Source: JAICJR01 sp036494715 (GTDB lineage Bacteria; Actinomycetota; Thermoleophilia; Solirubrobacterales; Thermoleophilaceae). Taken from it: DNA of 59,136 nt. The stretch's first letter is position 1. Each line of letters opens with the position of its first letter. A program made the position numbers and the translations under genes. This document shows positions 8,896 to 18,093 of this stretch, piece by piece. The notes beneath the pieces were generated by a model. That model worked only from the letters and a program-made list of their open reading frames with translations, had not been told where the DNA came from and searched no databases. Location: positions 1 through 59,136 of the forward strand of contig DASXNY010000015.1 in NCBI GenBank assembly GCA_036494715.1, written 5' to 3'.

Positions 8896-10329
8896 TCAGA
8901 TGCCGGCGACCGCCTCGAGCCGGCCGCTCTCGATCGCGTCGAGCAGCAGCCGGTGGTCTTCCTCGTTCTGGTCCGCGTACAGCTCGGCGAACTCGACGAG
9001 CGCGCGGTCGAAGCTGTCCCCGGCGCCGAGGTAGGCCGCGAGCGCGATCGCGTCGCCGGAGCGCGCGTGAGCGCGAGCCAGGATGGTGCCGCAGAGCCGG
9101 CCGTACATCTGCATGCCGGACGGCAGCATCGACTCGATCTCCGCCGAGGTCTTCCAGTCCCAGAGCTGGCGCACGTAGAAGTCGCGGCGCTTGCCGTCGA
9201 GCCCGGTGGTGCGCAGCCAGCCGAGGAAGACGTCGCCCGCGGCCTGCATCAGCCGCTGGCCCTCCACCACGCGCCTGCCCTGGTTGCCGAACTCGCTCTT
9301 GCCGGCAAACGGCTCGAGCACCGACGGCCGCGCCTCCTTCGCCTGGAGGAACAGCGGATCGCCGTGGTCGCGGCCGATCATCAGGATGATCCAGGCGCGG
9401 GTGCCCACGCTGCCGACGCCCACGACCTTGCGCGCGATGTCCATGAACTGGTAGCGGTCGATCAGCTTGCACAGGTAGCCCGGCAGGCTGGCCTTGTAGG
9501 TGTCGAGAAGACTCACGATGCGGGTCGTGAACTCCCCGGCCTCGACCTCGGGCAGGAGCTCGCGGATCGGGACCACCAGCGGCGGATCGCTGATGATCCG
9601 CGGCGTGCCGTCGATCGTGGACGCGAGCTTGGTGAACGCCCGCGTGCTGTCCTTCGCGCGCGCCTTCGTCACGGCCTTGTCGAATTGCTTCGCCTGGCGC
9701 GCCGTGGCCTGCGGGCCGAAGTAGGCCGCGACCGCGTTCTCGTCCACGCGCTGGTACCAGATCTGAAGCTCCGGCATCGTGGCCAGGCCGCGCATCGCCT
9801 CGCGGTATGCGGCCACGCACGACTGCACGATCGTGCGCCGCTGCTTCGTCGAGAAGCCGCGGTCGCGCCCGGCGATCACGAGGCTGGCAGCGAGCCGCTT
9901 GACGTCCCACTCCCACGGACCGGGCAGCGTCTCGTCGAAGTCGTTGAGGTCGAACAGCAGGTCGCGCTCGGGGGAGGCGAAGCCGCCGAAGTTCGACAGG
10001 TGCGCGTCGCCGCAGAGCTGCACGCGGATGCCCGAGTTGGGCGTGGTCGAGAGGTCCGAGGCCATGATGTACGCACCGCCGCGGTAGAACGCGAACGGCG
10101 ACGCCGCCATGCGCCCGTAGCGGATCGGCACGAGCTCGGGCACCCTCGTGGCGGCCTGCTGCTCGAGCAGGTCGATCGGGTTCGGCCGGTTATCCGCCGG
10201 CTTCCACTCCGCGTGCGCCGAGCGCCCGACGTTGGAGCGGGCAGACTTTCCGATCTCGGCCCGCTCGTCGGGCGAGAGGTGCCCGTTTTGGCCCGCGGCC
10301 GGGGCCTGGCTGTCGACGCTGGTCGCCAT
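8896..10329 (-). CDS. DUF2252 family protein
   Basis: A 477-residue cytoplasmic protein of the DUF2252 family (a protein-kinase-like fold of unknown activity common in actinobacteria). Recognisable family segments are RMAASPFAFYRG, VQLCGDAHLSNFG, LFDLNDFDETLPGPWEWDVKRLAAS, and VVGVGSVGTRAW. The GDAHLSNFG and DLNDFDE blocks resemble the catalytic loop and metal-binding motifs of aminoglycoside-phosphotransferase-like kinases, which is inference. Start ATG at 10329 (MATSVDSQAP) gives the normal family length; the frame upstream is low-quality sequence. Its 170-bp upstream region separates it from the divergent helical-repeat gene. Confidence 0.88.
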   Translation of the reverse strand: MATSVDSQAPAAGQNGHLSPDERAEIGKSARSNVGRSAHAEWKPADNRPNPIDLLEQQAATRVPELVPIRYGRMAASPFAFYRGGAYIMASDLSTTPNSGIRVQLCGDAHLSNFGGFASPERDLLFDLNDFDETLPGPWEWDVKRLAASLVIAGRDRGFSTKQRRTIVQSCVAAYREAMRGLATMPELQIWYQRVDENAVAAYFGPQATARQAKQFDKAVTKARAKDSTRAFTKLASTIDGTPRIISDPPLVVPIRELLPEVEAGEFTTRIVSLLDTYKASLPGYLCKLIDRYQFMDIARKVVGVGSVGTRAWIILMIGRDHGDPLFLQAKEARPSVLEPFAGKSEFGNQGRRVVEGQRLMQAAGDVFLGWLRTTGLDGKRRDFYVRQLWDWKTSAEIESMLPSGMQMYGRLCGTILARAHARSGDAIALAAYLGAGDSFDRALVEFAELYADQNEEDHRLLLDAIESGRLEAVAGI

Positions 10330-10500
10330 GCCTGTGTGCAGCTTTGCAGCGTCGCGGCGCAAAGGCAATACGGTCGGCTTCCGTGGCGCGAGGGGTGCGG
10401 ACACGACTGAGCGGACCGGTGATGGCTGCCCCATGCCAAAAACGCATGCCCTCACCCTCGCGTCAGGGGCCGGGCGTTGGGAGGATGGCAGCGAGAACGC

Positions 10501-11034
10501 ATGCTCGGCATGCAACACATCGCGAGGGGGGTTCAAGTCGGCGTGGCCGAGGCCACGGCGGTCAGCGCCGCCGTGGAGCGGCGCACGCGCGACGCAGTCG
10601 GCAGGAGAGCGAGCCACGCCGCGCTCGCGACCCTTGACGCCCTCCTCGATTCGCGCTTCGCCGACGAGGCGCTCGAGCGCCTCCTGGCGAGCCCGGGCAT
10701 GGACCGCCTGTCAGGCCGCGTGATCGACAGCCCCGCCGCCGAGCGCCTGGTGGCGCGGCTGATCGACAGCTCCCTGCTCGACGAGGCGGTGGAGCGCCTG
10801 CTTGAGAGCGACGACCTCTGGCTGCTCGTCGACGAGATCGCCCGCAGCCCGGCCGTGACAGAGGCGATCGGGCAGCAGGGACTGGGCTTCGCCGACCAGG
10901 TGGCGGACGTGGTCCGCACGCGCTCCCTCAGGGCCGACGACCGGCTCGAGACGGCGGCCCGGCGGCTTCTGCTGAGGCGCCGGCGCCGGGAGGCCGTGGC
11001 CGTACCCCCGCCGCAGGGAGACGCGCAGCCGTGA
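10501..11034 (+). CDS. Helical-repeat protein of unknown function, coupled to RDD gene
   Basis: I do not recognise a family. The 177-residue product is strongly helical and contains degenerate repeats of about 18-25 residues with the theme DS-xxx-EA-x-ERLL-x-S (SRFADEALERLLAS, DSPAAERLVARLIDS, DSSLLDEAVERLLES, ARSPAVTEAI). There is no signal peptide or transmembrane segment; the C-terminus is Arg-rich (LLLRRRRREA). Its TGA overlaps the GTG of the following RDD gene (GTGA), so the two are translationally coupled and the proteins probably act together at the membrane. Start is uncertain: ATG 10501, ATG 10510 or an upstream TTG at 10477 are all possible. Confidence 0.7.
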   Translation: MLGMQHIARGVQVGVAEATAVSAAVERRTRDAVGRRASHAALATLDALLDSRFADEALERLLASPGMDRLSGRVIDSPAAERLVARLIDSSLLDEAVERLLESDDLWLLVDEIARSPAVTEAIGQQGLGFADQVADVVRTRSLRADDRLETAARRLLLRRRRREAVAVPPPQGDAQP

Positions 11035-11591
11035 CCGGCGTCCACGACACCACCGAGGGCGCGCCGGCGTCGGCAAACGGCACGGCCGACCACAGCGAGG
11101 CGCGCGCCCGGGCACAGATCGCCGCGCAGCAGATGCACGCGGCCACCGCCCCGCCCCCGCCGGCCGGACCCGTCTACATCGGGCTCGTCACGCGCGCGGT
11201 GGCGATCGTGGTGGATGCGGCGGTCATCAATCTCGTGGCGGCCGTCGTGGCGGCCTCCGCCGCGCTCGTGATCTCAGTGTTCCCGCTTGGCCACAGCGCC
11301 CACACGGCGCTGGTCGCGGTGGGCGGCTTCATCTTCGTCGCCTGGCTGGTGGGCTACTTCGCCACCTTCTGGGTCACCACCGGGCAGACGCCGGGCAACC
11401 GCGTGATGCACATACGCGTGCAGCGCGCCGACGGAGGGCTGCTACGTCCCGTGCGCGCGCTGCTGCGCGTCGGCGGGCTCTTCCTGGCCGCGCTGCCGCT
11501 GTTCGCCGGCTTCGTGCCGATCCTCTTCAACGCCCGCCGCCGCGGGCTGCCCGACTGGATCGCGGACACGGTCGTCGTGGCCGGCCGCTAG
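11031..11591 (+). CDS. RDD family membrane protein
   Basis: A 186-residue integral membrane protein of the RDD family. After a hydrophilic, Ala/Pro-rich 45-residue N-terminus come the family motif RAVAIVVDAAVI (R...D pattern in TM1), a long TM2 region, the TTGQTPGNRVMHIRV block that is the most conserved part of RDD proteins, and a final helix pair ending in GLPDWIADTVVV. RDD proteins are suspected transporters or membrane regulators; the substrate is unknown. The GTG start overlaps the stop of the preceding gene by 4 nt, which fixes the reading. Convergent with the receiver gene. Confidence 0.88.
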   Translation: MTGVHDTTEGAPASANGTADHSEARARAQIAAQQMHAATAPPPPAGPVYIGLVTRAVAIVVDAAVINLVAAVVAASAALVISVFPLGHSAHTALVAVGGFIFVAWLVGYFATFWVTTGQTPGNRVMHIRVQRADGGLLRPVRALLRVGGLFLAALPLFAGFVPILFNARRRGLPDWIADTVVVAGR

Positions 11592-11610
11592 GCGGCGCCC
11601 GGCCGGCGGC

Positions 11611-12048
11611 TCAGCCGTGCCGGTGCCGGTCCCACAGCTCGCGCAGGAGGCGCGGCCGCAAGGTCTGCTTGCGCGCGAATGCGGCGGCGCCGCAGCCGTC
11701 CACGAGGTCGGGCGGCAGCTCCTCGGGCCCGTAGACCGAGGTGAGTATCACCACCACCTCCGGGTGGATCTCGGCGAGCGTGCGGGCCGCGTCGATGCCG
11801 CTCATGCCCGGCATACGGATGTCCATCAGCACTAGCTCGGGCGACAGGCGGTCGACCGCGGCGATGCCGTCCTCGCCGCTGGGCGCCTCCCCCGCGAGCT
11901 TGAAGCCCGGAGTGGCCGCCACGAGGCTGCCCATGGCGTCGCGGAACGTCTCCTGGTCGTCCACCACGACCACCCTGACCTCGCCGCTCTCCCCGAGTCG
12001 CTCAGGCCACGTCGATCTGATCCTGACGACCTCGTCCACGAGGCGCAC
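11611..12048 (-). CDS. Receiver-only response regulator (CheY-like)
   Basis: A 145-residue protein consisting of one REC domain and nothing else. The acidic pocket VVVVDDQETF (residues 26-35), the phosphoacceptor in LVLMDIRMPG (Asp76), and the switch region ILTSVYG and Lys127 (FARKQ) are all present, so it should be phosphorylatable. There is no DNA-binding or enzymatic output domain. It follows the large sensor kinase on the same strand after 69 nt and is its natural partner; it may act as a phosphate sink or by protein contact. Start GTG 12048 gives a 23-residue lead before the fold; an internal GTG at 11973 is less likely. Confidence 0.85.
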   Translation of the reverse strand: MRLVDEVVRIRSTWPERLGESGEVRVVVVDDQETFRDAMGSLVAATPGFKLAGEAPSGEDGIAAVDRLSPELVLMDIRMPGMSGIDAARTLAEIHPEVVVILTSVYGPEELPPDLVDGCGAAAFARKQTLRPRLLRELWDRHRHG

Positions 12049-12117
12049 GAGCCCTTTCCCGTCGATGCAGTGCGAACAAGGGAATACCGCACCCGGACGG
12101 GCGGGTCGAGGATGCCG

Positions 12118-15100
12118 TCAGGCATTCGATGGGGAGGCTGGCTTCCCCACGCCTCGGTGGCGCAGCGACCGCGGGCTCGGCTGAGGCGTCTGAAGGATGA
12201 GACCCACGAAGCCGCCGGGCGCCTCGCCCCGCGCGCCGAGAGGGAAGGCCAGGAGCGAGCTCGTCACGATCTCGCCGGACTTCGTGATCAGCCGGTACTG
12301 CGCACGGCGCTCGGAGCCGTGGCGTGCGAAGCGGCGCCCGGTCACCCCCGCGTCCGCGGTGTTCTCGTCCGGATGGCTCACGTCCCCCAGCGTCATCCGC
12401 TCCAGCTCCTGCGGCAGGTAGCCGAGCAGCTTGCGGAACGCGCCGTTGGTCTCCACGAAGCGCCGGTCTGCACCCAGGATCGCCGTCGGTAGCGGGCTGC
12501 GCTCGAACAGCCCATCGAGCCGCTTGTCGCGACCCCGCAGCGACACGTCATACGCCGCGCCGGCGACGCCGACCACGCGCCCGTCCTCGTCGCGCAGAGG
12601 CTCGACCGAGAGCTCGAAGATGGTCGGGCCGTGGGGGAGATCGACCTCGACCTCGGTCTGAATCGGCGCGCCCGCGAGCGCCGCGCTGTTCACGCGGGTG
12701 AGCGTGTGGCCGACCTCGCGGCCGAAGATCTCCGCGTCGGTCCGCCCGACGGCGCCCTCGTCTCCATGGATGCCGGTCTCGCCGTTGAACACCCACGTGT
12801 AGCGCAGGTCCCTGTCCATCGTGAAGAGCACGATCGGCACGCCCGCGATCGCGCTGCGGAAGCGCTGCTCGGACAGCTCGAGCGCCTCCTGTGCCTCATG
12901 CCTCGCCGTCACGTCTTGCTGGACCACCACCCAGACCGCGCCGTGGTCCGGATCCTCGAACGACGCGGTGTGCGCCTCGACCCAGATCGCGCGCCCGTCG
13001 CGCCGCCGGCAGCGCACCTCAAAGCTCGTCTCCCCGAGCGCTGCCACGCGCGCCAGGATCTCGGCGGCGCGCCGCTCGGCCCCACCGGGCCTGTCTTCCC
13101 AGATCAGCTCGGCGAAGCGCCGTCCGCCGAGCTCCTCCTCCGCGTAGCCGTATGTCTCCGCCGCGCGCGGATTGGCGTAGACGATCACGCCGTCCGCCGA
13201 GCGCACGAGGCAGACGCCCTCGGACGCGCGCGTGAGCACGGCCGCTTGGAGGCTCAGCTCGCGCTCGTTGCGCTTGCGCTCGGTGATGTCGCGCCAGTGC
13301 ACCGCCAAGCGTCCGCCGCCGAGCGGGGCGGCGTGCAGCTCGTGGCCCTCGAGCAGCCGCCGCCCGCCGGGACGCCGCTCGTAGGTCACGTCCTCGAGGG
13401 TCGATGGGCCGTCCGTCTCGAGCGCCTGGCGGTGCCAGGCGAACAGGTCGGAGCCGAGGTACTCGCGGTCGAGATGACCAAGCGCGCGCCCGATCTGCTG
13501 CTCGCGCCGGCGGCCGGTGGAGCGGCATGCCGCGTCGTTGAGGTGCTCGATCGCGAAGTCGATCACGTTGCCGTTCGAGTCGCGCAGCGCCCTGAGTATC
13601 GCGAAGCTGTCCTCGAGCGCGTCGGTGGCCCGCCGGAAGAGCATCTCGACGTCCGGCGTCAGCTGGGCGAGCCCGATCGGCACCGTGCCCGATACGAGCG
13701 TGCCCTCGCCGGGCGCCGAGGCGACGCTCAGGTGGCCGCCGAGCGCCACGATGCGGTCGCGCATGTTCTCGAGGCCGGCGCCGCCTTCGCGGGTCGGCTC
13801 GAAGCCGCGTCCGTCGTCGTGTACCGAAAACTCGAGCTCGTCGTCCTCGCTGAGCGTCAGCACGATCGAGCTCGCCTGCGCGTGCTTCGCAGCGTTCTGC
13901 AGCGCCTCGAGGCAGCAGAAGTAGACCGCGCTCTCGATCTGCTGCGAGTAGCGCGCGACGGCGCCGGCGCGAACCGTCGTCCGGACCGGGCTGTCCTGGG
14001 TGGCGGCCCGGAGCGCGGCGGCGAGGCCCTGGTCCGCCAGCAACGGGGGGTAGACACCGCGCGCGAGCGCGCGCACCTCGTCGAGGATCTTCTCGACGGC
14101 GGTGCCCAGCTTGGTGAGCTGGGACATGGCGGCGTCGGGGTCGTCGACGACCGTTTCCGTGGCCAGCTGCAGCCCGACGCGCAGGGCGACTAGGCGCTGC
14201 TGCGCGCCGTCGTGCAGGTCGCGTTCGATCCGCCGGCGCTCGTGGTCCACCGCGTGCAGCATCCGGGCGCGCGACTCGCGCAGCTCCCGCAGCGACGAGC
14301 GCAGCTCGGCGTCGAGCCGCTGGTTCTCGAGCGCCATCAGCGCGAAGCCGCCGGCCACCTCGCGCACGGCGGGCTCGCCCAGCAGCGCGGCATCGTGAAC
14401 GAGCGCCGCGACCGGCCTCCCGTCGGCGGTCACCTCGGTCACCGCGCGGCTGGGATCTCTCGAGGGGAGCAGGACCTGCGCGCCCGACTCGTCCACCCAG
14501 CGGCCGGGCTCGCCCGCCCAGAAGGCGATCCACAGCGACGGGTCCCGTATCGCATCGGCGATCACGTCGCGTGCGTCGAGGTCGCTCGGGTTGCCGCCGA
14601 AGCGGTTGACGAGCCGCTGCAGGGCATCGGTGGCCACGAGGCGCCAGCGCAGCAGGCCGACGAGCAGGCCCACGATCAGGGCGGGGACCGCGAACTGCGC
14701 GATGAAGCCGATCGCCCTGGCCGTCGGCGAGTAGCGGTCGATATGGCGCGCCAGCATGAACGCGGCGTTGCCCACCATCGCGACGATCGCGGCGGTGAGC
14801 ACCGGGACGAGCGTGCGGCGCATCAGTCGCGACGCCGAGGCGATCCGGAGGCCGAGCGTCACGGCCACGCCCAGGAAGAGCAGGCTCGCGGCCACCTCGC
14901 GCAGCGGCTCGACCACCGAGCCGATGAAGCCGGGCTCGTGGTTCGTCAACGCGAATGCGTTGCTCGGGCAGTTGTGGTCGCAGGCGCTCGACGGGTAGGG
15001 CATCGGGAAATGGTGGGCGAGCAGGACCGGCGGCAGGTAGAGCACCAGCACGACGAGGCAGGAGGCGCCGGCGAGCCAGCGCTCCGCCCGGCCGATCAGG

Positions 15101-15528
15101 CGTCCGGTCGGGAAGGCGAGCACCAGAATCACCAGGCTGAGCCAGAGCAGCCAGCCGTCTACGCGGCCGATGCTGTACAGCACGTCGTTGTCGGCAGCGG
15201 CCAGCATGTTCGGCGACCAGAGGAAGCCTGCCGCGATCAGGAGGCGCGCGAACATGCTTCCCGGCTCGCGGTGCAGGGCGTAGAGGCCCACGCCCACGGG
15301 CGTGGCGATCATCAGCGCGTTGACGGCGGCGACCAGGTAGCGCGCGTCCGAGAACGGCGAGTCGAGCGCGATCACGATCGCGAGCACGGACAGAGCCGTG
15401 GCGGCGAGCGCGAGCGCGAGCGTGAGCCTCGCGTCCAGCCGGCGCGGCGGCCGCGCGGCCACGCTCTTAAGCGCGCCGGTGCGCGTGCTCGATCGCTCTA
15501 CTTCCGACGGCGGAACGGTTTCCGGCAT
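12118..15528 (-). CDS. Large membrane sensor histidine kinase with C-terminal PAS array
   Basis: A 1136-residue sensor kinase. Residues 35-300 hold about eight hydrophobic helices with an extracytoplasmic Cys-containing loop (SSACDHNCPS). A GAF-like linker leads to a NarX-type kinase core: HisKA_3 with phosphoacceptor His439 in ERDLHDGAQQR, then HATPase with N-box EALQNAAKHA (541-550) and DDGRGFEP (571-578). Unusually, the kinase core ends near residue 620 and is followed by four PAS/PAC-like domains (about 630-770, 775-890, 900-1010, 1015-1110) reaching the C-terminus. The receiver-only regulator follows directly. ATG at 15528 is adjacent to a TGTCAA/TTGACA palindrome. It is divergent from the LuxR gene. 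Confidence 0.9.
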   Translation of the reverse strand: MPETVPPSEVERSSTRTGALKSVAARPPRRLDARLTLALALAATALSVLAIVIALDSPFSDARYLVAAVNALMIATPVGVGLYALHREPGSMFARLLIAAGFLWSPNMLAAADNDVLYSIGRVDGWLLWLSLVILVLAFPTGRLIGRAERWLAGASCLVVLVLYLPPVLLAHHFPMPYPSSACDHNCPSNAFALTNHEPGFIGSVVEPLREVAASLLFLGVAVTLGLRIASASRLMRRTLVPVLTAAIVAMVGNAAFMLARHIDRYSPTARAIGFIAQFAVPALIVGLLVGLLRWRLVATDALQRLVNRFGGNPSDLDARDVIADAIRDPSLWIAFWAGEPGRWVDESGAQVLLPSRDPSRAVTEVTADGRPVAALVHDAALLGEPAVREVAGGFALMALENQRLDAELRSSLRELRESRARMLHAVDHERRRIERDLHDGAQQRLVALRVGLQLATETVVDDPDAAMSQLTKLGTAVEKILDEVRALARGVYPPLLADQGLAAALRAATQDSPVRTTVRAGAVARYSQQIESAVYFCCLEALQNAAKHAQASSIVLTLSEDDELEFSVHDDGRGFEPTREGGAGLENMRDRIVALGGHLSVASAPGEGTLVSGTVPIGLAQLTPDVEMLFRRATDALEDSFAILRALRDSNGNVIDFAIEHLNDAACRSTGRRREQQIGRALGHLDREYLGSDLFAWHRQALETDGPSTLEDVTYERRPGGRRLLEGHELHAAPLGGGRLAVHWRDITERKRNERELSLQAAVLTRASEGVCLVRSADGVIVYANPRAAETYGYAEEELGGRRFAELIWEDRPGGAERRAAEILARVAALGETSFEVRCRRRDGRAIWVEAHTASFEDPDHGAVWVVVQQDVTARHEAQEALELSEQRFRSAIAGVPIVLFTMDRDLRYTWVFNGETGIHGDEGAVGRTDAEIFGREVGHTLTRVNSAALAGAPIQTEVEVDLPHGPTIFELSVEPLRDEDGRVVGVAGAAYDVSLRGRDKRLDGLFERSPLPTAILGADRRFVETNGAFRKLLGYLPQELERMTLGDVSHPDENTADAGVTGRRFARHGSERRAQYRLITKSGEIVTSSLLAFPLGARGEAPGGFVGLILQTPQPSPRSLRHRGVGKPASPSNA

Positions 15529-15532
15529 GCCC

Positions 15533-15549
15533 TGTCAACTGGATTGACA
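15533..15549. promoter_or_regulatory. Palindrome TGTCAA-N5-TTGACA next to kinase start
   Basis: A perfect 6-bp inverted repeat with a 5-nt centre lies 4 nt upstream of the sensor-kinase ATG, in the 238-bp divergent region between the kinase and the MalT-like LuxR gene. Its position would let a bound dimer block translation start or transcription of the kinase. Seen directly; the role as an operator is inference. Confidence 0.35.
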
Positions 15550-15766
15550 CAAAAGAGCCTCACGGGCGCGGGATCTGGCGGCAAGGGTGTGTGCACGAAG
15601 ATGTGACCAAGCGTTCTCGGGCGTGCGTATGCACCGCTCCCCGCGCGTGGTGCGTGCCTACTCGAACCCGGGGGCGCGCGCCCTTGGCGGAAGCGCGGGC
15701 GCGGGCAATGCTCCGCTGCATGGAGGAGTTGCCCACGCTTGGCCCTGCCCGCGGCCACCCGCCGGT

Positions 15767-18028
15767 ATGACGACAGCTTCGGTGCTCCACAGTTCCCGGC
15801 CGCTCCCGGAGCTCGACGGACCTCGACCGCTGCTGTCGCGGCATCGCCTTGTGCGCAGGCTGCTGGCGGCGCGCGCCGCGCCGCTCGTCCTGCTGGCCGC
15901 TCCGGCCGGCTACGGGAAGACGACCCTGCTGCACGAGTGGGCGGAGGAGGACGGCCGCCCGTTTGCCTGGGTTGACCTCGATGGCGCGGACAGCGGCCCC
16001 GGGCGCCTGCTGCGCACTGTGGTGCGCGCCGCTCGCGACGCCGCGCCATTCGACATCGACCACTTCGCGGCGCTCGAGGCGCCCACTCCAAGCCGCGCCG
16101 CCGCGGCGATCCCAGCGCTGGGGCGCGCCCTGTCGGACTGTGAGGGCGGCATCGTCGTCGTGATCGACGACGCACAGACCCTGCACTCGCGCGGCTCGCT
16201 GGATGCACTCGCCAACTTGATCGAGCACCTCGACGAGGACTGCCAGGTGGTGCTCGCCGCCCGCGCCGAGCCGGCGCTGCCGCTCGGCGCCCTGAGGGCG
16301 AGCCGAATGCTCGTGGAACTGCGGGCCAGCGACCTCGCGATGACCCAATCGGAGGCCGCAGCCCTTGTCGGTGCACACGGAGTCGAGCTCGACCCGGACG
16401 TGCTTGAGCTCCTTGTGCACCGCACCGAGGGTTGGCCCGCAGCTCTATACCTCGCCACGCTCGCGATGGACGGCGAGCCGCAGCCGAGCCGCACGCTCGA
16501 GCAGTTCGCCGGCAACGACCGCTACGTGGCGGACTACCTCGAGGACGAGGTGCTCGGCTCGCTCTCCGAGGAGCTGGTCGCCTTCCTCGCCGGCACCTCC
16601 GTGCTCGAGCGGCTCTCCGGCCCGCTCTGCGACCACCTGCTCGAGCGCTCCGATTCGGCCCTCCTCCTGAAGCAGCTCTCGCGCACCAACCTGATGGTGC
16701 TGCCGCTCGACCGTTTCGACGACGAGTACCGCTTCCATCGGCTGTTCGCCGAGGCGCTCCAGGGCGAGCTGCGCCGGCACGACCCCGAGCTCGAGTCAGC
16801 GCTCCACCAGCGCGCGAGCGAGTGGTACGACGAGCACGGCGACGCCGATCGCGCCATCGAGCACGCGATCGCCGCGGGCGACGCCGCCCGCGCGGGCGAG
16901 CTGCTCTGGTCCCACGCCGCCTCCTACGCCGGCTACGGCCACAGCGCCGAGCTGGCGGGCTGGCTGGCGCGCTTCGGCGACGAGCAGCTGGCGAGCACGG
17001 CGACGCTCGCGCTCACCGCGGCGGCCGGCTCGCTCGTGAACGGCGACCGCAACCTCGTCGAGCGCTGGACCGCGGCGGCGCTCGGCGCGCTCGAGGACGA
17101 GCCGCAGGCGCGCGGCAGCGAGCTCGAGGGCGAGATCACGATCCTGCGCGCCAGCGTCAGCGGCGAGCCGCTCGAGCGCGTGGCCGAGACCACGGCTCAG
17201 GCCTGCGCGAGCGCGCCCGACAACAGCCCCTGGCAGGCGCTCGGCCGCCTGCTCGAGGGCGTGGCCCGCCATCTCGGGGGCGAGCGCGAGCGCGCCCGGC
17301 GGCTGCTCGAGGACGGCGCGCGGCGCGGCGCGGCGGCGGCTCCCCACATCCAGGTGCTCTGTCTTGCCCAGCTCGGGCTGCTCGCCATCGAACGCCGCGA
17401 CTGGGCGGCGGCGGACTCGCTCGCGAGTAGGGCACGCGCCCAGGTGGAGCGCGCGGGGCTCGGGGAGTACGCGACGTCGGCGCTCGTCTACGCCGTGGCC
17501 GCGCACGTCGAGGCGCAGGGCGGACGCGTCGAGACCGCGCAGGCGGACCTGCGCCAGGCGTGCCACCTGCTCGCGCGCGCGGAGCTCAGCCCGTGGTACC
17601 ACGCCGAGTGCCAGATCGCGCTGGCGCGTGCGGCGCTGCGCTTGAGCGACGTGCCCCAGGCGCGCGCCCTGCTAGCGGCGGCCGAGCGGCAGCTCGAGTC
17701 CGCGCCCGACGCCCGCGTGCCGCGCGAGTGGATTGCCGAATGCCAGGCGCAGGCCGAGGCCTCGTCCGCCTCGGCGGGCGGGGGCTGGGCGCTCACGACC
17801 GCGGAGCTGCGCGTGCTCCAGTTCCTGCCCACGCATCTCTCGTTCCCGGAGATGGCTGAGCGTCTGTACGTATCCGCCAACACCGTGAAGACGCACGCGC
17901 GCTCGGTCTACCGCAAGCTCGAGGCGTCCTCGCGCGGCGAGGCCGTCGTAAAGGCGCGCACCGCCGGTCTGCTCGACCAGGCCTCCCACGCCGGCGTCGG
18001 CACCACCGGGCTGGCCGGCCTCAGCTGA
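15767..18028 (+). CDS. MalT/LAL-type LuxR family transcriptional regulator
   Basis: A 753-residue ATP-dependent regulator with the MalT layout: STAND-type NTPase at the N-terminus (Walker A APAGYGKTTLL, residues 45-55; Walker B IVVVIDDAQ near 130), winged-helix/TPR-like superhelix in the middle (residues 300-680), and a C-terminal LuxR HTH (TTAELRVLQFL, then SANTVKTHARSVYRKL). It would bind a ligand in the TPR region and activate transcription. ATG 15767 is used because it starts 20 residues before the NTPase; the open frame before it is non-coding in character. It diverges from the sensor kinase and is followed by a small unknown gene after 65 nt. Confidence 0.9.
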   Translation: MTTASVLHSSRPLPELDGPRPLLSRHRLVRRLLAARAAPLVLLAAPAGYGKTTLLHEWAEEDGRPFAWVDLDGADSGPGRLLRTVVRAARDAAPFDIDHFAALEAPTPSRAAAAIPALGRALSDCEGGIVVVIDDAQTLHSRGSLDALANLIEHLDEDCQVVLAARAEPALPLGALRASRMLVELRASDLAMTQSEAAALVGAHGVELDPDVLELLVHRTEGWPAALYLATLAMDGEPQPSRTLEQFAGNDRYVADYLEDEVLGSLSEELVAFLAGTSVLERLSGPLCDHLLERSDSALLLKQLSRTNLMVLPLDRFDDEYRFHRLFAEALQGELRRHDPELESALHQRASEWYDEHGDADRAIEHAIAAGDAARAGELLWSHAASYAGYGHSAELAGWLARFGDEQLASTATLALTAAAGSLVNGDRNLVERWTAAALGALEDEPQARGSELEGEITILRASVSGEPLERVAETTAQACASAPDNSPWQALGRLLEGVARHLGGERERARRLLEDGARRGAAAAPHIQVLCLAQLGLLAIERRDWAAADSLASRARAQVERAGLGEYATSALVYAVAAHVEAQGGRVETAQADLRQACHLLARAELSPWYHAECQIALARAALRLSDVPQARALLAAAERQLESAPDARVPREWIAECQAQAEASSASAGGGWALTTAELRVLQFLPTHLSFPEMAERLYVSANTVKTHARSVYRKLEASSRGEAVVKARTAGLLDQASHAGVGTTGLAGLS

Positions 18029-18093
18029 CCGCGATTTTTCACCCGAATCGAGGGAGGCAGCGTCGCGCCCGCGTTCTTAGGGTCGGTCGGAAG

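Noticed and set aside
8806..10410. Long open frame on the plus strand through the DUF2252 gene
   Set aside because: It is antisense to a gene with clear family motifs, and is rich in His/Arg/Asp from reverse-complement codons; no RBS and no recognisable domain.
12631..14193. Long plus-strand frame through the sensor kinase
   Set aside because: Antisense to the HisKA/HATPase and PAS region; low-complexity translation typical of GC-rich shadow frames.
15544..15549. TTGACA as a -35 box for the LuxR gene
   Set aside because: No matching -10 hexamer 16-18 nt downstream; it is better explained as an arm of the palindrome.
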